Assembly (NCBI RefSeq): GCF_000687475.1
Contig: NC_057319.1
Span: 2,294,001-2,358,000, forward strand
Direction: 5' to 3'
Source: Ustilaginoidea virens
Lineage: Eukaryota > Ascomycota > Sordariomycetes > Hypocreales > Clavicipitaceae
Length of the DNA: 64,000 nt
A program made the translations under genes and the position numbers. Positions 23,670 to 34,487 of this stretch are shown here, in pieces. The number at the start of each line of letters is the position of its first letter. The first letter of the stretch is position 1. The notes beneath the pieces were generated by a model that saw nothing but the letters and a program-made list of their open reading frames with translations, searched no databases and was not told the origin of the DNA.

Positions 23670-24401
23670 AAACATGGGGTTTCATGGACCGAACCCCCAC
23701 ATGCCGCCGCATGACCACATGCCGCAGCTGAGCGAATCTGCATACACAACATGTGCATGTTGTAAGACGCCGCAGAAATGTCGATGCTGACCCATGCTTG
23801 GCTTTTAAAAGACGCATACGCAAGGATTTCGCTAGCACGAGTGGGTCAGGGTGTAAAAGTTGGAAGGAACACTTTGCGCCTTGATAGACTTTTCGGTACA
23901 TGTTACATGATGACCATGACTTCATGCTCAACAATCAGCCCCCATCAAATTCAAGATCATAGCACGTATCTGGCGTGGACAAGACACCATCGGTTTCATG
24001 GTAAACATCTCGCAAAAGCGGTACAGCCCCCCGGCGAGATCAGCAACTGGAACAGAAAAGGGCTCCCTAGCACCCTGTTCCTGTTCCCTTTATTTCTTCT
24101 TCTGGAAATTTGACGCCGAAAACTCCCGCTGCACAATTCGTGAAAGTGCAGTATACGCCAGAAACATCGGTGGCCGGACAAGATGGAGGACAGAATGACA
24201 TGAACATGTCGGCCTCGAGAGATGGCTTTGACTATGGTCCCCTTTCGTTTTCACCCCCATCCATGGCTTCCATTGAAAATGATTCGATACCCAGCCTACC
24301 ATTCATTGCGGGACTTGGACGCATTTTATTCGAAAAAAAAAATAAATAAATAAATAACCAAGCGCGACTGAGCCAGCCATTGTCTCCACGAAACGCGACA
24401 T
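23670..24401. other. Convergent intergenic region
   Basis: The region lies between the convergent ORC5 (plus) and transporter (minus) genes. It should contain both 3' UTRs. Near 24333-24357 the sequence is A-rich with AATA/AAATAAAT repeats, which may serve as a poly(A) signal region for ORC5. No gene is seen. Confidence 0.5.
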
Positions 24402-25983
24402 TCAATCATCGTATTTCCTCGAAGCACTTCCTGTATTCAAAGCTGGGTGCCCTCCATCGTAGGTACGGCCATCGGGGGACTTTTCTGGTTTTTCTTGCAG
24501 AGGAAGTAGTGGCGTTCCGTTGCGGGAGTCCATCATTAGGCGTGCCCTTCTATCAGCTTTATTGCTCTCACTCGTTCGGTCATACAGGTATAATCCGAGA
24601 AATGTCATGGCGATGCCCACTGCTTGCACTGATGTCGTGGGGCTGCGAAACCAGACAATGGCCAAGACGATGACGAAGACTCGTTTGATCAAGCTGGCTA
24701 CCGAGTAGGTGACTGGCGACACCATGGATAGCAACACAAACGCCAAGATGTTCTGAGCAAAGTGGAAAACGCCGTTGAAGAGGAATTCAACCGCCAAGCG
24801 ACCATGGTCCATTGCATCCTTCTTGTGGCTCAAGTCGAGAGAGCCGTCGTGCAAAAGGTCCTTGACGAGGGAGATGCCCTCGCTCCAGAACCAGATGGGC
24901 AGGGTAACGACGAACGCCATACCGGACGAGTAGCAAAGCAAGTTGAACTTGTCCAGTCTCTTGGACGGGCTGCCAGAGCCCTCTGCTTCGGCTTTAGCTG
25001 CTTCATTGAATATTTTCTTCGAAACGATGTTCTGTGTGACAAAAATGATTGTTGCCAAAAGAGCTTGGAGCACCCCAAGCATCTGCCCCCCATAGTTTGC
25101 TTTGCCAGAGCAGGCGAGCATGACGCCGATGGTCAGAGGAATCAACGACAGATATGTGGCTTGCGGGTACCGAATATCGTAGAATATCCTGTACGCTAGG
25201 ACGGTGAATAACGGCGATAAGCCCTTGATGGTGTGAACAAGAGAGACGGGAATTTTAGCAGTGGCAGTGGAGCTGAGCAGATGGCCGCCGATTTGAAAAG
25301 CCGCGAGCGGTAACGTGGCTGCAAACACTTCTCGAGACGGTTGCGCAATGGGATGTTTCAACGTCGATACATTCTGTCGAAGCCAGGGAAACCGGGAAGC
25401 TAGCCATGCCATTAGAACGCAGAGCGACGAGACGAAAGCAAACTGAATAAGCGTCAAAGTTGCCGGCCTTTCAAAGGCGTTCAGGATGGATTTCGATGAC
25501 GTGTTGGTCAAGGCGGAAGAGGTGTACCACATGAGGCACAAGACCTAGAGCCAATTACACATCATTAGAACCCGAACAGGCTTGGTAAATAAACCCCTTG
25601 GCCCGTTTTTGACGTGATGGTAGGAGAATGCATACAACAAGCTTGGGAGAGACGGGAGCCCGCAGCGCATCGGCAATTTCATGGGCGTTTTGGCTGACGC
25701 TCCCCTTTCGAGTTCGAATGGTGCGAATGGCATCGCTCAAGCTCTTTTGTCGACTGTGTCCACGCCCTGAGCCGCCAGACGACCATGGCGCAAGTTCCTG
25801 TGGACGGCCGTTCGATCCGTTGTAGTATGTTTCCTTTTTCGCCGAAGGTGCGGACCGTCGATCTGAATGGGACATGATGCCATTTGGGAGGCCATAGCCT
25901 GAAGCAGGCTTCAGGGGACTTGGCGACCGTGGGGTGCCATTGGCCATGCGTGGGACATCTATGAGATCGGGAAACTTTTCCAT
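24402..25983 (-). CDS. Sly41-like triose-phosphate/nucleotide-sugar transporter family protein (SLC35/TPT)
   Basis: This is a multi-spanning carrier of the drug/metabolite transporter clan, TPT family, expected in the ER/Golgi. Yeast Sly41 is the nearest characterised relative I recognise, and its substrate is uncertain. Exons 25983-25636 and 25544-24402 give 496 residues. The first 110 residues are polar and low-complexity, likely cytosolic. Then come about ten hydrophobic segments. Family landmarks are LCLMWYTSSALTNTSSKSIL, TIKGLSPLFTVLAYR, SLIPLTIGVMLACS and, near the end, SPVTYSVASLIKRVFVIVLAIVWF. The splice join KLV-VLCLMW removes 91 nt (GTATGC to CTAG) and keeps phase 0. The soluble tail is rich in Arg, Asp and Gly. 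It is divergent from SF3B2, with a 1.4 kb shared upstream region. Confidence 0.87.
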
Positions 25984-27364
25984 TGCACGAAGCAGTTAGC
26001 AGTCTGCAGCTGCCTGCTAGTTGCTAGGCAGCAACAGAACTGCAGCCGAATGGAGAATGGACCGATGGTGCGCAGAATCGTAGTTGGCGTGAAGCGTCGA
26101 ATCGTGGGTCGTGGGTCGTGGGTCGTGGGTTGATGGGACGCTCCAGGTGCGTCAGGACGAGAAAAGAAATCAAGTTTATTTCGGGCGCGGATAACAGCTC
26201 CTGGCACCGATGCCAGACAGGTAGGTAGGTAGGTAGGTATGCTAAACGAACGGCGGGCAGAAGGCCAAGGTGAAATTGAAGGAGGGAAGCTACCGTGGTT
26301 TGGTCATGGCTAGTTGCAGACACAGTTGCCGATTGATGATCCTTTGACGGAGGAAAAAGGACGCGCGTGTCTGATAAAGATTGTGACCACAGAGCATTAT
26401 TTACGGCTGGGGAGAGATACCAGACATTAGGTATACTCCGTGCAGCAACTTGACAAGTGCAAGGGGAACAAATGCAGAAAAAGGTTTCAATTTAACCTGG
26501 CCAAAGGAGTGCATGCAATTGATTGGCTGGCGGGTGTGGGCTCTACAGGGGCGGAGGGGCGACGAAGGAGCCTCAAAAGAAAAGCTGCAGTTCAGCTGAG
26601 TCAGGTACTATGTACCAGGCACCGCAAGTGTCCCAAGTAACAAATATCTGGCACCTAAGATGTGTCGACTGGGTCCGAAGCAGCTCGACAGCATCTTACT
26701 TGTCTGGCTATGCCTTGTTGATGTCGGCGCATGGTTGAGAATCATAATGGTTCCTCCCGCCCCCAACTGTTGGTTACTTTGGTTATTAGGGTGCCGCCGA
26801 ATTCTTTGGCGTCAAAGGCACTAAAATATTTCCTTCCCCACAAGAGGTGGGGCAAGAACAAGATCAACCGACAATCGTCCGACCAAGACAAACACCCCCC
26901 CCCGTCTACCTAAGATAAGATGGGCGACCTTATTCTAAACCTCCAGGCTGATCAAGCCCGTCCGTGTTTTGCGTTTCTTCAAGGCAACCATACAACCATC
27001 CATCCAGCTGTCTATTTGTCCAAGCCATCAGCATACTATATCCCTCATTTTAACGCCTGCGCTCCACTTGAATGTACCTTTTCGATTTCTTTAATTTCGA
27101 ATTTGGTAACAGCAAACCGTCGTTCGGAGTGCCGCAGTCAGCAAAATCCGAAACTGCTCGACAGTTGCCTCTGCCGCATTGACCTGCTCCAACCTACGGA
27201 ACGCTGTGCTTTTGCGGTATGAGAGAAGACCCGAAACAGTGCATTGTTGCTGTCCCGGGTCTTTGCGCCTCCTCCCAACCTCCGACTCAAGCGTCGAACA
27301 TAGCAGTCCTTTCAAGACAACAACAACAACAAGGCGGTGTCTTGTCGCAGGCACTGACTTCGCC
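25984..27364. promoter_or_regulatory. Divergent promoter region (transporter / SF3B2)
   Basis: The region holds two start codons 1.4 kb apart, facing away from each other. A (GTGGGTC)n tandem repeat lies at 26104-26130 and a (GTAG)n tract at 26220-26239, both in the likely leader or promoter of the minus-strand gene. An ATG frame of 100 codons at 26920-27222 sits upstream of the SF3B2 start and could be an upstream open reading frame if transcription starts early; it shows no domain. Confidence 0.45.
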
Positions 27365-29240
27365 ATGGCCGCACCAAAATTGACCAAGAACCAGATGCGG
27401 AGGGCGAAAAAGAAGGAGCAAAAAAAGTCAAATCAGGTTCAGGTACGGCTCAGGCAAACCGAATGATGTTGCTATTCAGTTGCGCCCACAAGCGCGCTCC
27501 TGGGTGTTCGCTCTCGTGAAGCTAACCTGTCAGCAGGCTGCCGATACACCAGAGCAAGAAAATGCGCAAAACGAACAGAGCGCTGCCGAGGCCCTAGATG
27601 ATTCCGACGCTGGCAAGGCCGGTACCGACACGGCCGGCCCTGTCGTCGCTGCTGACACCACTGTCCTCGATGAATCTCTCCAGGACGACCCAGCCTTCGC
27701 TGTTTACAAGGAAATCTTTGGCAAATTTGGCTCGTCTCTAAAGGAGGACGAGATCGCCAAGGAAGCAAATGCGGGCAATCAAGGCACTGTCTTGTACAGC
27801 GACGAGGACAACATTCCTGACGAAGACGACGAAGAAAAGAAGCCCAAGCTGTCAAAGAAGAAACGCAAGGAGCTAAACAAACTGTCTGTTGCCGAACTCA
27901 AAGCGCTCGTGTCAATTCCAGAGGTTGTGGATTGGCACGACGTATCTTCGTCAGACCCACGAGTTTTGGTACAGATCAAGGCACAGCGAAACGTCGTTCC
28001 TGTTCCGTCACACTGGTCTCTCAAAAGAGAGTATTTGTCTTCCAAGAGGGGTGTTGAGAAAGCCGCCTTTCGCCTGCCACAATTCGTCGCAGACACGGGA
28101 ATCACAGAGATGCGTGATGCCGTTCTTGAGAAACAAGCAGAGCAGACTTTGAAGCAAAAACAAAGGGAGAGGGTGGCGCCTAAAATGGGACGTCTTGATA
28201 TTGATTATCAGAAGCTTTACGACGCGTTCTTTCGCTTCCAGACCAAGCCAGAGCTTACTCGATTTGGTGAGGTGTATTATGAGGGGAAGGAGGCAGAGGT
28301 CGACTTTCAGCACTTTCGACCGGGTGAGCTTAGCGAAGAGACCAAGGAAGCACTGGGGATGCCTGCTGGAGCACCACCGCCATGGCTGATCAATCAACAA
28401 CGATATGGTCCACCACCTTCGTATCCGACACTAAAAATCCCCGGCTTGAATGCCCCTCCCCCACCAGGAGGCTCATGGGGCTTTCACCCTGGTGGCTGGG
28501 GCAAGCCTCCTGTTGACGAGAGTAACCGACCGTTGTACGGCGGTGATGTGTTTGGCCTTGCGCAGAATGGAGCGCAGCCGCAAGGGCAGGCCCAGCTGCA
28601 ATTAGGCGAGGGTGTAGATCGAACTCTCTGGGGCGAATTGCAACCTCGTGAGGAGGAGTCTGAAGAGGAAGAATCCGAGGAGGAATCCGAGGAGGATGAG
28701 GATGCCGACACTGGAGGACTGGAGACACCCAGCGGCATGGAGACCCCCAGCGGGTATTCTAGCACCTTGCACGAGTATGGCAGTGGCGTGGAGACATCGA
28801 TGGCCGGGAAACTGGATCTGCGGAAAAAGCGCCAGGGCTACGAAACGGAAGAGTTGTCCACGCCTCGGTCAGCATACACTGTCTTGCCGGAACGGCAGGT
28901 ACGTGCCGCGGGTTTCTTTGGTACCGACCGCGTGTACGACATCAAGGCCAGCCAGCGAGCAGGCATGCCTGTTCTGGGCTCAGAGGACGATTCCCGGAAG
29001 CGCAAGAAGCCGGGCGACGTTGACGTGGCCTTGGATGTCGATTCATTGAATCAGCATGACGGGATCAACAAAGACGCTTTAAGGAAAAAGTTTGAAGAGA
29101 CCAACAGACAAGAAGGCATCGGCGCCAAGTGGGCGCACGACGACGACCTCACTGATCTCATTGCCGAAGAGAGCCGGAAGCGGCAGCGCACAGAAAAGGA
29201 GCTACGAGAGAAGAAGAGGGAAGCCCGACCCAGGTTCTGA
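27365..29240 (+). CDS. CUS1: Splicing factor 3B subunit 2 (SAP145/Cus1)
   Basis: A U2 snRNP component of the SF3b complex, it acts in branch-site recognition in the nucleus. Exons 27365-27442 and 27537-29240 give 593 residues. The N-terminus is short and very basic (TKNQMRRAKKKEQKKS). After an acidic linker, the DUF382 core starts at about residue 165 (LSVAELKALVSIPEVVDWHD). It includes the WSLKREYLSSKRGVEK block and the PSP-type proline-rich domain (GAPPPWLINQQRYGPPPSYP, then LYGGDVFG). A Glu-rich tract (EEESEEEESEEESEEDED) and a basic C-terminus (SRKRQRTEKELREKKREARP) follow. The join at VQ-AADTPEQE is phase 0. The protein is longer than yeast Cus1 and shorter than the human form, as usual in filamentous fungi. 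Confidence 0.93.
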
Positions 29241-29894
29241 TATGATGCGTCAAAGCCCCACGAGCACACCACCACCAGCAACCCTGGGTACGAGATGTAC
29301 AAGCAATTGATAAGTAATTGACGTCGTCGTGGCGAATTGGGGTGGGGGGGGGGGGGGGGGGGAGGAGGCGGGAAAGACCGCGAAGAGAGAGAAGGGGGGT
29401 GGGGGTTTCAAAATGGGTAGTCGATGATACGCTGCTACAGTCTTCACGCAAAGTTTTGGCGTTTACGTGGGTTTTGGGTGCACGCTGATTTCTGATAGAG
29501 CTGACTTGCGATGGTGTCCAGTTTCTCAGTTTGGCCCGACAGCAGTCTGTCTGTGTACAGGAGATGAGACAGAGTCGGCGGCATGTTTGCACTGGTCCCT
29601 GCGGTGTGGTTTGAAAAGCAAGCAACGCATTGCAGCCCTGCTGATGGATGCCTGCGACGGACGCCCTCTCCGGGCATTGGGTTCCTATATTCGCCGACCC
29701 TTGCACACAACCCATCACGGGTAAGCTATACAAATTCATCATGGGCCTTCCTTGAGTGTACGCGAGTTCGTAGGCGTGTAGTCACTGGACAGAGACTGGC
29801 TCGCCAGTCGCCTTGTCCCTGTTGAGCTGAGCCGAGACTTGTTTTTTTCTTGGAGTCCGACTACACCGACTGTTCTCCGCGAGCGCCTATCCCC
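29241..29894. other. Convergent 3' region with a long G run
   Basis: The gap lies between the convergent SF3B2 and SUZ12 genes. A run of 19 G occurs at 29344-29362, inside a G-rich strand from about 29338 to 29407. Such a tract can form a G-quadruplex on the plus strand and could act in transcription pausing or 3' end formation; this is inference. No gene is seen. Confidence 0.5.
29344..29362 (+). repeat. Run of 19 guanines
   Basis: This unbroken G run lies between the convergent stops of SF3B2 and SUZ12 and sits within a G-rich strand. Homopolymers of this length are often unstable or mis-sequenced, so the exact count is uncertain. Confidence 0.8.
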
Positions 29895-32268
29895 CTAGTC
29901 AGAAGCTCTGCTATTCGTACAATCGTTGCATAACCAGCCCGGGCCTAACACGGGACCAAGAGCATCTTTCTTGATGCAATCAGCGTGGTATAGACGTTTC
30001 AAACATGCCTAAAAAAAGAGTGAAAATCAAACACGTCATCAGCACTCGCGCCAGGGCAAAGTCGGGCCAAACAATGGTAAAGGAGAGTGCTTTTTTCTCG
30101 TTTGTTTCTTTACAATACAAGCCGGAGGATAGGATGGGGGGTTCTTGTCTCACAGTGTTGGAGCATAACAGAAGGCGAGGCCCGATAACTGGCAACTGGC
30201 AGACGCGGCATCCGTTTGCGCTTTTGCGGATCTGCGAAGCTCGCGGCGACTGCTTCGTCGGTTCATCCTTTGCCCGTGGACTGGTGACGCCGTATCCTCG
30301 ACCTCTTCCATTGACGGCGGATGATGTTCTCGCATCATTAATGCACCTGAATGCTTGCTGCATGTCTTCATCGCCCAAGACGTCCCTGGCCAAAAGCACG
30401 CTGCAGTGTTTGGCAAACTCCAGCATCCGATGCTCCGCACCAACCAACCAAGCAGCTTTCTCCGCAACGAAACTCAGCCAGGCACGCGCAAAGTACGCTG
30501 CAGATGTGATGTTCTGACGCAGAATGTAACCGTCCCACTCCCATATGTATTCCTTCTCTGCTGGGGTCACGTCGGAAAAGTCGCTTATGCTCTCGCGGTG
30601 CTTTTGAATCAACCACGTGTTGTCGGGAATGGGTTGAGGCACTTCCTGGCCAGCCTTCAATCTTGCCTTGCTGATGGGATGGAAGAGCGGCAGTGAAATG
30701 TCCGGAACCAGGGCCTTTTTGACTTGTGCTCCTCGGAGCCGGCGTGTTGCGGGTTGGGGCACCTTTGCAACCGGCGAGCCTGCGCTGAGCCGACCCAGTG
30801 TAGCTTTTACAGGCGATCTAAACGGTTCGTCTCCATCGGGTCCGAGTCGTGACTTGAGCCAGGATTGATCTCCTGAGCTTAGAGTTTGAATGCTGAATGG
30901 CTTGGCGGTTCGGACAAGGCAGTGGGTCCTTTGAGGCGACGCCGTCAGTTCCCGAAGCGGAGATACCCGGAACAGCGGCCCTTGGTTGGAGTTTTCCAAG
31001 ATGTACTCAAAGTGCGGATGCCAGTGTTGCAGATGCAGTCGAAGCTGGTCCATGGACTCGTGGTACGCGCCGCAGCTGATGCAGCGGTAAAAATCCAGCG
31101 AAATGGGCTGATCCGACGGTAAGAGATACTGTACCCGGCCTTGGCTTGTTGCTTCGTGGGGACTTTGCCCCCGCTGCTTCTTGTCTCTCTCGAGTTGCTG
31201 GTCGCTTAATATCTTCAGGTTGTACACCTTGTTCTTTGCTCGCGCTCTCAGTGACCGAGACGGGGTTTGGTCGCCGCCAAACTCGTCTTCGTGATCTTTT
31301 GGGGATTCCACAGCGTCCACGTGCCCGTTGATGCCATTGACAACAGTGCCATTCGCGAGCGGGCTGATTACGTTGTTGCTGAACAAGTCCGAGTCGGGGT
31401 CGACTGCAGTGATGCAAGACATGGAACCTTTGTCGAGTTGTCGTGGGGTCTTGAGCCCGGCTGTCCACCGAAGGTCGACATCCATGACATAGTTGGTCTG
31501 GTAGCTGGATTGATCCGACGGGTATCTTGTAGATAAGCTTAGAGGGTTCTTCAGCCTGCCGAAGACGGCATCAAACCTGCTGGAAAGAGTCCAATGCTGG
31601 GTCGTGCACCATGGCGAGTACAGTGTTTCGGCGGGAATCCCAAAGTCGTGCGAGTCAAGAGGGGGCCAATGAATGGAATTGGCGGATTCCAGCTCAATGA
31701 GCACCTGGTATGAGTCTGATAGGTCGAAGCCCCCATCGTCCGGCCTGTTAATAAGAATGCTGTAATGAGGAACAAAAAAGGGTCGCGGCAAGTCAACGCG
31801 GGCTACGCGATGAGGACCCGCGGGGTTCTTGAAAGTGGTCAAGTCGCACATTTGACTCTGGCAGTGTAGAACTTGAGGCGGCCCTGAGCTCGTATCCAGG
31901 ATGGTGACTTTACATCGCGCCTTGATAGCAAGCACGTCGCAGGGGAGAGCAGGCTGGTATGACTTGACCCTTTTCGAGTCCTTGTGGAGTATCTTGAGGA
32001 CTTCAATGCGGAGTGTTGAGCCAGACTCGGACATGCGCGGTGACGCGATGAGATGGTCAATGTCGAGAGCGTCAGGGGATGAGATGCGACGACGCTTTGT
32101 GGGCCTGGCCTCGTTGGCTTCGCCGTGGTGAGGCACTTGAGGTAACTTATGCATGGGGGAGGATATGATATTCCCCATGACTGATGACTCCTGAAGAGCC
32201 TTGACTCCCCTGAGCCAGGTGCGACGAAGGAAGGGGGCTGTCCGCTTGCAAGGGCTATGTACCGTCAT
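29895..32268 (-). CDS. SUZ12: Polycomb SUZ12-type protein: C2H2 finger, VEFS box and C-terminal PHD finger
   Basis: This is a core subunit of Polycomb repressive complex 2, needed for H3K27 methylation in nuclear chromatin. Exons 32268-30154 and 30008-29895 give 742 residues. A zinc finger reads CISC...LRLHLQHWH with spacing C-x2-C-x12-H-x4-H, as in SUZ12. The VEFS box follows near residues 580-650 (EYIWEWDGYILR, AYFARAWLSFVAEKAAWL, EFAKHCSVLLARD). Splicing out 145 nt joins CRVCQLPVIGPRLLLCSNT to ACLKRLYHADC...GWLCNDC, a C4HC3 PHD finger (C-x2-C, C-x4-C, H-x2-C, C-x2-C). Without that splice the finger would be lost and a hydrophobic tail read instead. The start could also be the ATG at 32178 (MGNIISSP); upstream sequence to 32450 is open but unlike the family. 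Confidence 0.88.
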
Positions 32269-34487
32269 GTTTGTGACCCATTCAAAGGACGACAGCGGGT
32301 GGTAATGAAGTCACCAAGAGGCAGGTTTGCAGTCAGTAGGTTGCAGTCGGGAGAATGCAAGCTTCGACTTAGGATTTCCTCAAGGGCCTTTGAGGCATGG
32401 TTCCTGCGGGTTTTCTTGTAAGCGAATGCCGACTCGGTGGTGTCCAAGGGCGTTTACGGAAAGCTGAACACGGCAAAGGCCTGCGGACCTGGGAGAGATG
32501 GAGGAGAGGAATTCTGTCTGGTTGGTGGTGGTGGTGGTGGTGACTGAGTGATTGAGTGAGTGAGTGGGTGAGTGAGTGAGGATTTTTGGCAGGCAGACCG
32601 TTTGCCTGAGGGGGTGGTGGAGCTGGATGGGCTCAGTGTTGGGCTATCTATAACAAGAGCGTGTGCCTGGCCAGGGACGACAATGCGTTTCCGAGATGGG
32701 TGAGAAACGAGGCTCACAGAAACGTGTTGGCGCATGCAATCGAGAACAGCAGTGAGACGCGTGATGATGGGTAGCAGGGGGATGTCGTCTATCGCGATTC
32801 CGAGAAGGGCTTAGCGCGGCCAGGCCGAACGTGAGTGGACGGGATGGGCCAAGTCAGCGACCTCCCCGCAGTTGAAGGTTGCTGCCTGGCTGCATGTGCC
32901 TGGCTCTTGGACCTGCCAGGCACCTTTGAGGCGACTTTACAGGTGGGAGTTAGTGGTGGTGGTGGGTGGGGTACCAGCTGACCTTGTAGGACCAGCCTAA
33001 CCTAACCTTAGCTACACTTAAAAGTACCGTTTACTGGTTGGCTCAATTGTTCGAATCAATCCAAGCTGTTGCTGATTTGTTGATAAAATTCGGACCAACA
33101 GGAATTTCCCTTCGATCCGGATACCTCTAGGTACCTTGGGTAGTTACGGAGTAGGCATCGAAAAGCCAGACGTGGAATAATGAAATCGATTGCTATATAG
33201 CAATGGGCATTATCAAACCTACCTAAAACGAAGGCAAGGTTCCTTCCTATACTGCCATATAGTATAGAGCGGCTCACAAACCCTTAGACCGACTTATAAG
33301 GGATCGCGATTAATTTATAAGAGTCTAAAGGCTTGATTCTTCCAAGCTAGCATGCGTGCGGCGAGAGCTGTCATGTGACACGACTGTACGCAGCGCCCTT
33401 GTAGTGAAGAGTGGGGACTCAAAAGACAAACTGCTTTTCACACGGAAAAGCTGCTCTCATATGAGGTCAAGTACCTAGTATTCCGGTGGCATTCAACAAC
33501 TACCTCCTTGATTGGTAGCCAAAGCAAACAAACGAAGTCGACAGCATCGTTCCTTGGCGCCCAAGGTTCCTGGCCGGGGAGATCGTACTGCTGGAAGTAG
33601 TCTGGTCTGGTTAGGTACATTAGGTACATACCAGGAGGTAGGTACCTTAGGTACCTGTCTAGGAGGTAGGTTAGGAGGTAGGTACCTGTCAGGAAGCTTG
33701 CAGGAGAACAGCTATATTGAAGAAGGTTAACAAGCACTGACTGACCAGTACTTGCTGCACCAGCTATTTATAGTGTGCACGGGGGTAGCCCTAAGGGGCT
33801 ACTGCTCCCTCGGTTACATGTGCCACATTCTAGCCGAACATTCCCGATAAATATACGAATCCACCGATATCCCCGGCAACAGTACCTACCTACCTCCTAC
33901 CTAGGTAGGTACCTTACCTAGGCAGTGTTGTTGGCTTGTAAAACTGGGAAGCTTGACCCGTTAGATGCATAACGCAACACGCCACCACCAAAAGCGTCAT
34001 TTGACCCTAACGGTTACAGTTTTCCCCGGCTGCAGCATTCCCGGCTGCAACTGCTGCAGGATGCAAGGCTGACCGACCCCAAGTCACACAAGCCAGCTTC
34101 AACCGAATCGATTTCACGCCCCACCAGCTAGCCGTGACTCGGTTCTCTCTCCTGCCGAGATAGAGCTTCTGAATCAACCTCGAAGGACTCGAGTAAATTG
34201 TCCCTCCCAGTAGCTCCCGATATCCTGTAACCGCATCGAAAAAGGTCTGATGACAGTGCAGGTTTAGCTCAGCTCCCCGGTCGTTTCGTTGCCTGCACTG
34301 ATTCTGTTGCCAAAGCTCCCGCGTCTGCTCAAGTGCTGCCAGACTGCGCGCCGAACTGACCTGTTGGCCTGCTCATCCATCCTCACCCGAGCGCATGGGA
34401 TAAACCGTCGGTGCACAGGTTGTTGTTGGATGTTTCCCATGGTGGGTGGGTTGACGGTTGACCAAGAGCCTTTCGGGTGGGGCGGAA
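32269..34487. other. Divergent intergenic region with microsatellites and GGTACC-type repeats
   Basis: About 2.2 kb lies between two divergent genes and must contain both promoters. A (GGT)n tract at 32522-32541 is followed by (GAGT)n to 32580. A dense GGTAGGTACC/CCTAGGTACC patch lies at 33612-33690 and again at 33882-33922, with partially palindromic units. The segment 33010-33340 is AT-rich. Several short frames exist but none has a domain. Confidence 0.5.

Noticed and set aside
30005..30517. A 170-codon plus-strand frame opposite the SUZ12 C-terminus
   Set aside because: Lies across the VEFS/PHD-encoding exon and its intron on the other strand, with no domain.
34261..34300. A-box-like sequence TTAGCTCAGC suggesting a tRNA gene
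   Set aside because: No B-box (GGTTCGANTCC) at the right distance and no cloverleaf pairing.
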